In this document: positions 7,365-14,680 of the stretch, one piece after another
How positions within the stretch are numbered: position 1 is the stretch's first letter
How the letters are laid out: the number at the start of each line of letters is the position of its first letter
Assembly (NCBI RefSeq): GCF_000255705.1
Contig: NZ_JH636446.1
Location: 1-56,381 of the forward strand
Reading direction: 5' to 3'
Source of the DNA: Zavarzinella formosa DSM 19928
Lineage (GTDB): Bacteria; Planctomycetota; Planctomycetia; Gemmatales; Gemmataceae
DNA length: 56,381 nucleotides
Notes under the pieces: model-generated
What the model was told of the DNA's origin: nothing
What the model saw: only the letters and a program-made list of their open reading frames with translations
Databases searched by the model: none
Program-made: the position numbers and the translations under genes

Positions 7365-8336
7365 ATGTCAGACGAGTGTCCGAAGTTCGCCGACTTCATC
7401 AAGGCTCGCCTAAAGGAGCGTGGCACTACACAGAAGGCCGTCGCGGAGGCCATCGGCGCTACGCAGTCCAATCTGAATTGGTGGGTAAAGGAAAACCGCT
7501 GGCCGAAAGACCGCATCAAGGCATTCTGTTCCGAGTTAGGCCTCGAAGCGGTGGACTTGTACGAGGGGACGACGCAGACGTCTTACCTCATCGTCGCGGA
7601 TGGCGGCGAGCAGAAGAAGTTCTCCGTGTCCGGCTGGTTCGATTCTCGGACGCACACGCCCGCGTCACCGCCACACGACTTTGGGGCGGTCGTCGAGGCT
7701 CTTGGACCGGTCGTACAAGCTCCGTGCGTTCCGACGGCGATCACCAAAATTTTGAACACCCTGAAGGACGGGGACTACCTCATCACCACGCGGCAGTCCA
7801 CCCGGCCCAGACTGCTGTCCAAAGGCAGGAAATACGCGGATTGCGTCAGTGCATTGATGGGAGCCGCTGACCGCGGGCTTCAGACGTGCTTCATCCTGCC
7901 AACGAGCGACTCCAGCCGTAACTTCATGAAGCGGTACTACATCCAGGACGTGCCTAGGGCGTGGTATTGCCCGGAAACTTTCGATGAATTCGTGACGGCT
8001 TACAAGCGGCGCCTCGCGGAAGCGGGCGACTCCAACTCGGACTCCACCTCCCAGAGCCGATTTCAATCGCTGGAATGGGACGATTTTCCGATGAGCGCAT
8101 TCGGCACGGAAGTGATGCTGATCGGGACACGCGGAGACTGTGGGCTGCCGATCCGTAAAATGTTCACGTTTGTCACGATGGAAGATGGAGCGATCATGAT
8201 TGTGCATGACAGACACATCGCCATTGAGCGAATGCGGGCGTACTTCCGTGTGGTGCTGGAAGAAAGTGCCGCCCGCGCCGCCCCCGTGCAGGCGAGGTTC
8301 TACAACCAGATTGTGGACAAGATCATCGGCGGGTAG
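7365..8336 (+). CDS. HTH (Cro/CI-type) transcriptional regulator with large C-terminal domain
   Basis: This 323-residue protein starts at ATG 7365 behind GGAGA. Residues about 6-60 form a Cro/CI-type helix-turn-helix (TTQKAVAEAIGATQSNLNWW). The rest, about 250 residues, matches no domain I can name; it contains strand-rich segments around LKDGDYLITTR and DRGLQTCFILPTS. It is divergent from the ParB-like operon and next to several repeats, so it is a candidate repressor or switch protein. The size exceeds that of a simple Cro protein, so the C-terminal part may sense a signal. Confidence 0.65.
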   Translation: MSDECPKFADFIKARLKERGTTQKAVAEAIGATQSNLNWWVKENRWPKDRIKAFCSELGLEAVDLYEGTTQTSYLIVADGGEQKKFSVSGWFDSRTHTPASPPHDFGAVVEALGPVVQAPCVPTAITKILNTLKDGDYLITTRQSTRPRLLSKGRKYADCVSALMGAADRGLQTCFILPTSDSSRNFMKRYYIQDVPRAWYCPETFDEFVTAYKRRLAEAGDSNSDSTSQSRFQSLEWDDFPMSAFGTEVMLIGTRGDCGLPIRKMFTFVTMEDGAIMIVHDRHIAIERMRAYFRVVLEESAARAAPVQARFYNQIVDKIIGG

Positions 8337-8380
8337 GCTTCCGCTCGACAAACGCCCGACGATGTGCTTTTCCTTCTGGG

Positions 8381-8410
8381 CCAGCCTGACGCCTTTCTGG
8401 GGCAGGCTGG
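8381..8410. terminator. Inverted repeat between convergent genes
   Basis: CCAGCCTG (8381-8388) pairs with CAGGCTGG (8403-8410) around a 14-base loop. It lies between the rightward regulator and the leftward genes, where a shared terminator would be expected, but there is no clear T-run. Confidence 0.4.
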
Positions 8411-8415
8411 CACCC

Positions 8416-8565
8416 TCACTCCACCACACCCTTCCCGACCCCGCGGCTGAGTTCCACCGCGAACCGCTGCTTCTTCCTGCATCGCTGGCAGGTTCTTCCC
8501 CGCCGCTTGTGGGTGAGCGTGTCCACGGAATCGACCCAGTCGTGGGGACGGATCAGGCAGGTCAT
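8416..8565 (-). CDS. Small basic protein with CxxC (49 aa)
   Basis: Read directly: MTCLIRPHDWVDSVDTLTHK, then RRGRTCQRCRKKQRFAVELS and GVGKGVVE at the end. The start ATG overlaps the stop of the upstream gene as TGATG, a classic coupling arrangement. It has one CQRC motif and a further N-terminal cysteine, with many Arg/Lys residues, so zinc or nucleic-acid binding is possible. No family recognised. Confidence 0.45.
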   Translation of the reverse strand: MTCLIRPHDWVDSVDTLTHKRRGRTCQRCRKKQRFAVELSRGVGKGVVE

Positions 8566-9074
8566 CAGCCGGGCGTGCGTGCGGCGGCTTCCATCTTATG
8601 AGCCACTTCGTTCAACGCTTCGTCGATGGCCATCGCGGCCGAGCGGCCTGCGGGGGTCGAGGGGAGCTTCCACACCGGGCCTTGCACGGCATCCTGCTCG
8701 AAGCGGAGGCCGGTGCTGTAGCCTTCTTCCGTCTTCTTGTGGTCACGCATCACCTGCACCACGGCATCGTCCGGCTTGGTCTGACCGGCGGGCAGGTTGA
8801 ACTTGAACATGATCTGCTCTTTGCCCGTACCGTCTTTGGCGGTGAACATGCGGTAGCGGACTGGTTCAACGTAGCGTTCCGTCCAGCCTCGGCCGGGCTT
8901 CTTGTGAGTCTCGGCGTGGGATCGCTCATCGGTGCGTTCAGCAGTTGCGGCGGCGATGGACTCGATGATGGTCGGGGCGGGGTTCTCGGCGGGTGTGGTT
9001 TCGGTGCGAGCTTCTGTGTGTTGTTCGGCGGGTTCAGTCTGATGTGCTTCGTCAGCGGTGCGTTTCTTTGCCAT
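8565..9074 (-). CDS. Hypothetical accessory protein
   Basis: This 169-residue protein starts at ATG 9074 directly behind AGGAGG. Residues 1-65 are low complexity (Glu, Thr, Ala rich; probably disordered). From about 66 a folded domain begins (YVEPVRYRMFTAKDGTGKEQ, FKFNLPAGQ) and ends with a helix (AAMAIDEALNEVAHKMEA). I do not recognise the family. It is coupled to the small CxxC protein downstream. Confidence 0.6.
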   Translation of the reverse strand: MAKKRTADEAHQTEPAEQHTEARTETTPAENPAPTIIESIAAATAERTDERSHAETHKKPGRGWTERYVEPVRYRMFTAKDGTGKEQIMFKFNLPAGQTKPDDAVVQVMRDHKKTEEGYSTGLRFEQDAVQGPVWKLPSTPAGRSAAMAIDEALNEVAHKMEAAARTPG

Positions 9075-9713
9075 GTGGCCTCCTGTGTCTGGGTTAAACC
9101 CGTTCATTGAAACCCAGCGGAAGCAATGAACGGGCCAGACCGGAGTAGCGCGTTTGGGGGGAAGTGTCAAATAGGAAGGGCCGGGGATCGCTCCTCGGCT
9201 GTTTTTTTGCTGCACGGGGCGATCAACTCCCCGTGGCCCTTGCGGGTCTTGAGTGCCAGTCCAGATTTGCACTGATTGAACGCAATCGTCCGAATCTGGA
9301 CTTGGTTGGTTGCGGGCCGGACGCTGCCCCGGCTGCCCTCGGGAGGCGGGCGAGATCGGTACGCCGATCTTTGTTTAGTCTCCTCAGTCGCACCCGTAAA
9401 GGACGTGCTAGCGTGTCTGCTTTCCACGCCGCCGCAACCGCCGTCATCCTGCCCCATTTCCTCGTCTCGCGCAACTCATTTGAGCAACCCGCTGCCCATC
9501 AAACAAAAACGGCCCGCCCCCTTTCGAGGACGAGCCGCGACGCCCGCGAGACTGGGGTCAAAAGGCTCCCGCAATTGCGATGGCCGTCCGACCCGTCTTT
9601 CAGGGTGTCTCGTGTCCGGTAGCTGTCCGGAGACTGGGTCAAAAATGGTGCAGAATGTGTGCCAAATGATGGCGGGAATGTAACGAGGCAAAGTGCTTCA
9701 ACGACTCGAACTG
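9075..9713. other. Gene-free stretch with inverted repeats
   Basis: No gene is convincing in 640 bases. It holds a 7-base stem CACGGGG/CCCCGTG (9213-9235) with seven T on its left at 9202-9208, a 9-base inverted repeat GTCCAGATT/AATCTGGAC (9259-9267, 9293-9301) and the terminator described next. The repeat at 9259-9301 is a possible operator for the leftward gene at 9074. Confidence 0.4.
9501..9537 (-). terminator. Rho-independent terminator of the sigma-like gene
   Basis: On the minus strand CGGCTCG pairs with CGGGCCG (one G-U pair) and is followed by TTTTTGTTT. It lies about 180 bases downstream of the leftward sigma-like gene, which it would end. Confidence 0.6.
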
Positions 9714-10292
9714 CTATGACCGTCCACCCGGTTCCAATTCCTCTTTGCACTCCCGCCGAATCTGAGAAATTCGCCCTCTTGAAACGGCGTGCTTCTCCGC
9801 AAGCGTGGACGTGTCCTCTCCAGTCATCATGTCCGTTACGATTGCCCTCTTCTTGGGAGTCATGCGTTCGAGCCACGTTCGCATGTCGGTTTTGAACGCC
9901 GCACAATCCGCTGGCGAAGAGTGCCTATTGTCTACCACGGTGTCCATCGGGCTTAACCCGTCTTCCGGCTCCTGGGCGACCTTGAAGCCAGCCCGGAGTT
10001 GGTTCGTCCGGTCAGAGACATCGGTGGACATGAAGCCGCCGGCGGCCCGTCTTCCGGCCTTGACGTGCTGGCAGCACCGCTTGGCGAGGACGCAGATGAA
10101 GCTGTCGGGTTCTTTCCCCTGTAGGTCTGCGGAGAGGTACGACTTCCATGCTTGGGCGGTCATCTCCTGAACGGCCTCGGCGCACTTCTCCTTGCCCCAG
10201 TAGCGGAAGTGGTGATGTCCGACTTCCTCGATTTTTGGAAGGACTGCCAGGAAACGTTCGTGGATCGCCTTGATGTTCGGAGGGGCTTGCAT
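9714..10292 (-). CDS. Sigma-70-like/ECF-type RNA polymerase sigma factor
   Basis: This 192-residue protein has the size and layout of a small sigma factor: a helical N-terminal region (CAEAVQEMTAQAWKSYL), a variable linker, and a C-terminal region 4-type helix-turn-helix (LAEKHAVSRGRISQIRRECK). The N-terminal region 2 is divergent, so promoter opening is inferred, not shown. The ATG at 10292 lacks a clear ribosome site. It is divergent from the DUF6166/ATP-grasp genes and may control element genes. Confidence 0.65.
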   Translation of the reverse strand: MQAPPNIKAIHERFLAVLPKIEEVGHHHFRYWGKEKCAEAVQEMTAQAWKSYLSADLQGKEPDSFICVLAKRCCQHVKAGRRAAGGFMSTDVSDRTNQLRAGFKVAQEPEDGLSPMDTVVDNRHSSPADCAAFKTDMRTWLERMTPKKRAIVTDMMTGEDTSTLAEKHAVSRGRISQIRRECKEELEPGGRS

Positions 10293-10339
10293 CCGCGGAC
10301 GGTAGCGCGAATGGGACGGTGGCGCAATCCATTTGTTGA

Positions 10340-10368
10340 CCGAAGGCCCGGCTCATGTTTTCCTTCGG
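10340..10368 (+). promoter_or_regulatory. Hairpin directly before the DUF6166 start
   Basis: CCGAAGG (10340-10346) pairs with CCTTCGG (10362-10368), ending two bases before the start codon. The start has no Shine-Dalgarno sequence of its own. The hairpin could be an operator or an RNA element that controls translation. Confidence 0.4.
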
Positions 10369-10370
10369 CC

Positions 10371-10697
10371 ATGAAGCATTTTGTTGGAACCAGAACCCCT
10401 GATGGCTTCGAGGTGGATGTCCTCGACCAGTCCTTTGAAAATGGGGGGTATCCGCTCACTCCCAGAGAGGGGCAGGCGTTCGCATGGGGAACATCGGGAG
10501 CGGGGTCGATGAACTTGGCCCTAGCCGTTTTGCAGGATGTCTTCGACGGAGACGAGTCACTTGCCCGGAAATGTGCGAACGACTTCAAGCGAACCGTCAT
10601 CGCCCAACTGCCCGAAGATGGCTTCTCGCTCTCTGAAGAAGATGTCCGGCAGGCCGCACTCGGACTGACCGGAGCAATGGGAAGGAAGCGCGTATGA
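10371..10697 (+). CDS. DUF6166 family protein
   Basis: This 108-residue protein shows the DUF6166 pattern: an N-terminal strand (FVGTRTPDGFEVDV), then AFAWGTSGAGSMNLALAVLQ followed by a helix with two Asp residues, and a C-terminal segment (IAQLPEDGFSLSEEDV). The family is found on phages, plasmids and other mobile elements; its function is unknown. ATG 10371 is chosen because the family begins with this strand; longer readings run across the divergent sigma gene. It overlaps the next gene by ATGA. Confidence 0.7.
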   Translation: MKHFVGTRTPDGFEVDVLDQSFENGGYPLTPREGQAFAWGTSGAGSMNLALAVLQDVFDGDESLARKCANDFKRTVIAQLPEDGFSLSEEDVRQAALGLTGAMGRKRV

Positions 10698-11431
10698 CCT
10701 TTACCCTCCCGCCCATTCAGGCCCCGACTGACGAGGAAGTCAAACAGTGGACGACAGCGAAGTGGAAGGCCCAGGAATCCGCTCTGCTTTCCGGACTTCA
10801 CCCAGCCATCATGGCCATAACGATCCCCACCATGTTCTTCGCCATCCCCATGCAAGAGGTGAAGGAGAAGTGGTTGCCAGTCTTCGACGGGAAGAATGAC
10901 GGTGAGGCCTGCACAAGGCAGGTCGAATGCGGGCGGAGGGCATTGGCCGAATTTCCTGATGGCGTGTTCTTCAAGCTCGACAGTCGCAGCCCGAAAGACT
11001 CGGACATCGGAAAGTACACCGCCGAGAACCTCGACCAACTGCCCAACGCGTTCTTCGGCAGCGAGAGGGTGTTCGACGACATCTGCCTGCAACGCCACCA
11101 CCGCGACCGGATCGTGCTTTGCTTCCGCAAGTGGGTGGAGTTCGGCGAGGAGTACCGCGTCTTCGTGAAGGAGCGCCAGATTCAGGGCATCAGCCGGTAC
11201 GACTACCTGAGCGCGTCCAAGGTGGAGCATACGCCGGAAGTGGTCGCCGCAGTGCAGGGTCAGGCCGAGGGATACCTCGCAACGATCAACGAGCATTACC
11301 CGCCGAGCGACTACGTCTTCGACATCGGCCACACTCCCGATGGGCCGGTGATGATCGAGATCAATCCGTATGGCCTGTCAGACCCGTGCTTGTTCGGCAG
11401 CTACGCGAACATTCGCGGCTTCGTCGCCTGA
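10694..11431 (+). CDS. Cdc123/D123-like ATP-grasp protein
   Basis: This 245-residue protein carries D123 hallmarks: FFKLDSRSPKDSD (about 96-108), a later EYRVFVKERQIQGISRYDY (about 152-170) and a C-terminal acidic metal-binding motif in YVFDIGHTPDGPVMIEIN (about 208-226). Eukaryotic Cdc123 assembles the eIF2 complex; bacterial and phage members are ATP-grasp proteins of unknown substrate, probably ligases or assembly factors. It is coupled by ATGA to the DUF6166 gene, which suggests a joint function. Confidence 0.75.
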   Translation: MTFTLPPIQAPTDEEVKQWTTAKWKAQESALLSGLHPAIMAITIPTMFFAIPMQEVKEKWLPVFDGKNDGEACTRQVECGRRALAEFPDGVFFKLDSRSPKDSDIGKYTAENLDQLPNAFFGSERVFDDICLQRHHRDRIVLCFRKWVEFGEEYRVFVKERQIQGISRYDYLSASKVEHTPEVVAAVQGQAEGYLATINEHYPPSDYVFDIGHTPDGPVMIEINPYGLSDPCLFGSYANIRGFVA

Positions 11432-11433
11432 CT

Positions 11434-11871
11434 GTGGACATCCCCGACCGCATCCAAGCTATCCGCGATGCCGACCCCGACTTCTGGCGTAACCCGGACG
11501 CCCTGAAGGCCGCCCTCATGGTCTGGCAGCCGGAGTGCCACGTCAACGACCACGGCATCTTCTCTCCCTGTCCGCGTGAGGTGGTGGCCATGTCAGGGAG
11601 GGCGGTGGCCGAGGTGGGCGTCTGCCGCGTTCGTGAGCATTGCTACGTCTTCTGCAGCGGGCTGGAAACTTCAACCACGGGATTCGGTTATGCCCCAAGC
11701 GTTTGGTCAGCCCATCCCTACGACACCGAGGACGCCGCACGGCGGGCAGGCGTTCAGGAACTGCTCGAACGTACCGCAGAGCAGAAAGGGCATTCGGCAG
11801 CGGAGAAGGCTGAACTTTCGGTGATCCGGGCAAGGCTCAGGGAGCAAGTTGCCCAGCCGACGCTGTTCTGA
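11434..11871 (+). CDS. Hypothetical protein ending in a clamp-binding-like motif
   Basis: This 145-residue protein starts at GTG 11434, three bases after the ATP-grasp gene. It has scattered cysteines (ECHVNDHG, SPCPREV, VCRVREHCYVFC) that could bind metal, then a helical C-terminal part. The last residues are QPTLF, which fit the QxxLF type of sliding-clamp binding motif. No family recognised. It ends the three-gene unit. Confidence 0.55.
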   Translation: MDIPDRIQAIRDADPDFWRNPDALKAALMVWQPECHVNDHGIFSPCPREVVAMSGRAVAEVGVCRVREHCYVFCSGLETSTTGFGYAPSVWSAHPYDTEDAARRAGVQELLERTAEQKGHSAAEKAELSVIRARLREQVAQPTLF

Positions 11872-12008
11872 TCGATTCTGACGCTGCAAAACTTGGCCGA
11901 ACCTTCTAAAATGACAAAAGATTCCAGCTACTGACGTTGCTGTTCCCGAAGCTGCATGGGAAATTCAAGGTTTTGATGGCCGGAGTGCCGCGAGCGGGAG
12001 GGCGTGAA

Positions 12009-12482
12009 ATGACTCTGCAAGACGTTACCGATTACATCATCTTGAAGGTAACAGAAGGTGGCGGCGACCTGAATCTGCTGAAACTTCAGAAGCTCGTTTA
12101 TTATTCTCAGGCTTGGCATTTGGCCACCGCAGGCGAACCGCTGTTCGACGGAAGATTCCAAGCATGGATTCACGGGCCGGTGAGCAGAGAGCTTTACGAC
12201 AGGTTCGCAAACACGAAATCGCTGTACTCTCAGGTATGGCCAAGCAATGTCACGCCTGGGTTTGACCCAGACTCCGTTCCTTTGGCCGCGCGGGCACACA
12301 TTGACGCTGTTCTTGAAGCATATGTGCAGTACAGCGGCTCGCAACTTGAAGAGATGACCCACCGCGAAGAGCCGTGGCAGCTCGCCCGAAAAGGCTACGC
12401 CCCAAGTCAGCGTTGCGAGGTTGAAATTGATGAGGCGGCAATGTCCAACTACTATGGGGCGCGCCTAGGGGAAGGAGACTGA
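12009..12482 (+). CDS. Panacea-domain antitoxin (DUF4065, SocA-like)
   Basis: This 157-residue protein has the Panacea signature: LLKLQKLVYYSQAWHLATAG (about 23-42), then LFDGRFQAWIHGPV, and a C-terminal helix SGSQLEEMTHREEPW. Panacea proteins serve as antitoxins for many unrelated toxins and usually precede the toxin gene. ATG 12009 is preceded by GGGAGGG; a longer start at 11937 lacks a site. The next gene begins about 20 bases later. The region is more AT-rich than its neighbours. Confidence 0.85.
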   Translation: MTLQDVTDYIILKVTEGGGDLNLLKLQKLVYYSQAWHLATAGEPLFDGRFQAWIHGPVSRELYDRFANTKSLYSQVWPSNVTPGFDPDSVPLAARAHIDAVLEAYVQYSGSQLEEMTHREEPWQLARKGYAPSQRCEVEIDEAAMSNYYGARLGEGD

Positions 12483-12502
12483 CCCAACAGGAGGTGGATG
12501 AC

Positions 12503-13333
12503 GTGGCAAAATTCAGGCCTGTTCTTGAAGCACCGACGCCGCCTCGTGGCAACACGCCTGTCGTTGGCGAAGTTCCCCTCGCTACCAAATGGACGTTCTC
12601 TTTTAGGTTCTGGAAGCAAGTTGAATTCTTTGGTCTCGACAAAACAGATTCCAAATGGTTCGTGTCCTTGATGGAGAAACTTTCAGAGCTTAGCGGGGAG
12701 GAGATTGACGATTTTTTCTCTGATGGTCCGAAGAAAGCCAGGTGGCGATACCATGACATTTCTTGGACTCAGAAAAACATCCCTCTTCAACGGGCCGAAC
12801 TGAATTGGCTTCCCAAGGATTATTTGGACAACCCAGAAGAATACCCCATAGTTCAATTTCAAGTATCTCAGGCATTAGGAAGAGTTGTTGGCTTTTGGGA
12901 CGAAAACCGAGTTTTTAATTTGGTATTGCTTGACCCGCTTCACAACATTCAGCCCGCCAAGCGGTTTCACTACAAAGTCAACCCTTGCTCGCCTCTGCCG
13001 TGTGTGTATACGACGCTGCTTGAGGATGTTGATCGAGTCAAGAAACTGGAATGTACTACCGCCGACTGTCCGGCAAGGATGGCACTCGCAGCCGTCCCAG
13101 ATAAAAATCACGTATATTCAGTTTCAATTTTGCGGATAGAGGACGGTGTCGCAGACGACGTGACAAAGTTATTGGAAGCAGATCCTAAGCTTTCGATGCA
13201 AGGAATTATTGAAGAAGGAGTGCTGAGTCTGCTTTGCAAAACTCCCGGGCAAGCCCCTGCAAATGGCGGTGCGGCGCAATCTGGCATTTCAGACGAGACG
13301 ATCACAATCAAAGACCCCAATGAAGGCTCATAG
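12503..13333 (+). CDS. Putative toxin partner of the Panacea antitoxin
   Basis: This 276-residue protein starts at GTG 12503, 8 bases after AGGAGG. Its N-terminal half (KWTFSFRFWKQVEFFGLD) is followed by a segment with a conserved-looking LGRVVGFWDENRVFNLVLLD and PLHNI, a pattern seen in proteins encoded beside Panacea genes. The C-terminal 35 residues look disordered. No catalytic motif is evident, so the target is unknown. Being the second gene of the pair, it is inferred to be the toxin. Confidence 0.65.
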   Translation: MAKFRPVLEAPTPPRGNTPVVGEVPLATKWTFSFRFWKQVEFFGLDKTDSKWFVSLMEKLSELSGEEIDDFFSDGPKKARWRYHDISWTQKNIPLQRAELNWLPKDYLDNPEEYPIVQFQVSQALGRVVGFWDENRVFNLVLLDPLHNIQPAKRFHYKVNPCSPLPCVYTTLLEDVDRVKKLECTTADCPARMALAAVPDKNHVYSVSILRIEDGVADDVTKLLEADPKLSMQGIIEEGVLSLLCKTPGQAPANGGAAQSGISDETITIKDPNEGS

Positions 13334-13357
13334 CGAGCAATTCACCGGGGTCTCATT

Positions 13358-14017
13358 TCACGCGAAACACCGTTGGCAGGAGCCGCAGGACACTTCGCTA
13401 TTCACTTCGTTCGGACACAACGGCAGAACGGTTAACCCGATCCGTGGACGAGGGAGCTTTCGCAACCTTCGGACGCGGAACACAAGGTCGGCAGGTTTCG
13501 GCGGCGTGTCTTCATCGACTTGGAGGTAGGCAACCTTGATCCGTTTGGGGATACGCTCGGGCGTTCCTGTCTCGGAGTCAGTGCTGTACCATCCTCGGAC
13601 TTGCTTCAGTGCGGCCATTTTCTCCAACACCTCCGCAATCTCCGGGATTCTCCATGACCTCGTGTACCAGTAGTACCGGGGCCGGGAAACCTTCTTCATG
13701 ATCCAGAGCCACCTTTCGGCGTAAACCCTGTCCATGAAATCGCCAGAAGTATGGACCCGAAGGACCAAAACTCCTTTGCGGCGAACCTCCTTGACCATGC
13801 GGTCGCAGAAATCGTCACGTTTCGTTTGCTCCAAGTTCCAGTCCAGCCGTTCTTTGACTGAATCGAACCGGAAGCGATGACGTGTGGCGTAACAGCATCC
13901 CTCGCAGATTGAAGTCCTGCCTGGGCATGTTGTCACCGCGGGAATGGACCAGACGTGGATCGCAGTCCCGAGTTTCGTGTTCCCTTGCTGCAAGAGTCCA
14001 CGCACCGTAGTCCCCAT
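13358..14017 (-). CDS. GP88-family phage protein with Cys cluster
   Basis: This 219-residue protein starts at ATG 14017 behind AAAGGA. It has the GP88 (mycobacteriophage gene product 88) layout: QQGNTKLGTAIHVWSIPA, then a cysteine cluster TTCPGRTSICEGCCYA (Cys31, 38, 41, 42), HTSGDF, YWYTRSW, STDSETGTPE and a C-terminal CPN...CGSCQRC. The family is common on phages and plasmids; a metal or iron-sulfur site is likely, but the reaction is unknown. It ends close to the Panacea toxin gene, facing it. Confidence 0.75.
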   Translation of the reverse strand: MGTTVRGLLQQGNTKLGTAIHVWSIPAVTTCPGRTSICEGCCYATRHRFRFDSVKERLDWNLEQTKRDDFCDRMVKEVRRKGVLVLRVHTSGDFMDRVYAERWLWIMKKVSRPRYYWYTRSWRIPEIAEVLEKMAALKQVRGWYSTDSETGTPERIPKRIKVAYLQVDEDTPPKPADLVFRVRRLRKLPRPRIGLTVLPLCPNEVNSEVSCGSCQRCFA

Positions 14018-14111
14018 TTTTGAAATCCTTTCGAGAAAAGAGAAAGGGGGATTGGGCGAAAACCCGGCGACGGTGACAGGGGTTGGCGCTTCGCGCAAGC
14101 AAAGAAAGTGG

Positions 14112-14140
14112 TTGACACGAGCGTGTCACCGCGCTAGGGT
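14112..14140 (+). promoter_or_regulatory. Promoter with built-in operator palindrome
   Basis: TTGACA (14112-14117), a 17-base spacer and TAGGGT (14135-14140) fit a sigma-70 promoter with a weak -10. The -35 box lies inside TGACACgagcGTGTCA (14113-14128), a 6-base-arm palindrome that a repressor could cover. It would drive the genes from 14174 onwards. Confidence 0.6.
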
Positions 14141-14173
14141 CGCGGCAGTTGAATGGAATCGAAGGGTTCAGGA

Positions 14174-14680
14174 ATGACTGGGTTAGAGAGCCTTAAAACT
14201 CAAATCGCTGATCTGGCATATCTGCAAAGAATGACCGATTCCGAGGCATACGAGATGATCAAAAACCTGCGTTGGCTGGAAAGCGACGGCAGGCCGGAGT
14301 GCCCTCGATGCGATTCGCGGGCGATCTACGAGTATCGCTCGCGGCAAATCTTCAAATGCAAAGAGTGCAGGTCACAGTTTTCGGTCACTTCCGGGACGGC
14401 TTTCGCGAGCCGGAAACTCTCCCACCGGGACATCCTGATTTCAGTCGCCGTGTATCTCAGCGAATCCTCTGGTGTCCGTGCGTTGAACGTAAGCCGATTG
14501 ACCGGCAAGCAGTACAAGACGACTTTTGTGCTCTTGAACAAGCTGCGTGAGGCGATGGCCCCCACTTCGGATGAATGGATCGGAGACAGATACTTGCTGG
14601 CGACGGCAAGAGCACTCGCTTCCCCGGTAAGCCGCGATTGGAAGGCATACTGGCAGCGGTCGGGGGCATATGGGAACTAG
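14174..14680 (+). CDS. ISXO2-type zinc-ribbon protein lacking the transposase catalytic domain
   Basis: This 168-residue protein has the N-terminal part of IS1595/ISXO2 transposases: a zinc ribbon (CPRC...CKEC, about 42-66) followed by a helical domain (LSHRDILISVAVYL, SRLTGKQYKTTFVLL). The DDE nuclease domain that normally follows is absent, and no inverted repeats are seen. It therefore looks like a stand-alone DNA-binding protein, perhaps a regulator, rather than an active transposase. ATG 14174 (AAGGG upstream) is preferred over 14153. Confidence 0.65.
   Translation: MTGLESLKTQIADLAYLQRMTDSEAYEMIKNLRWLESDGRPECPRCDSRAIYEYRSRQIFKCKECRSQFSVTSGTAFASRKLSHRDILISVAVYLSESSGVRALNVSRLTGKQYKTTFVLLNKLREAMAPTSDEWIGDRYLLATARALASPVSRDWKAYWQRSGAYGN

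Noticed and set aside
10160-11332. Minus-strand frame of 390 codons
   Set aside because: It lies opposite the DUF6166 and ATP-grasp genes, which have family motifs and coupled starts.
14174-14680. Active insertion sequence
   Set aside because: The DDE domain is missing and no terminal inverted repeats or target duplication were found.
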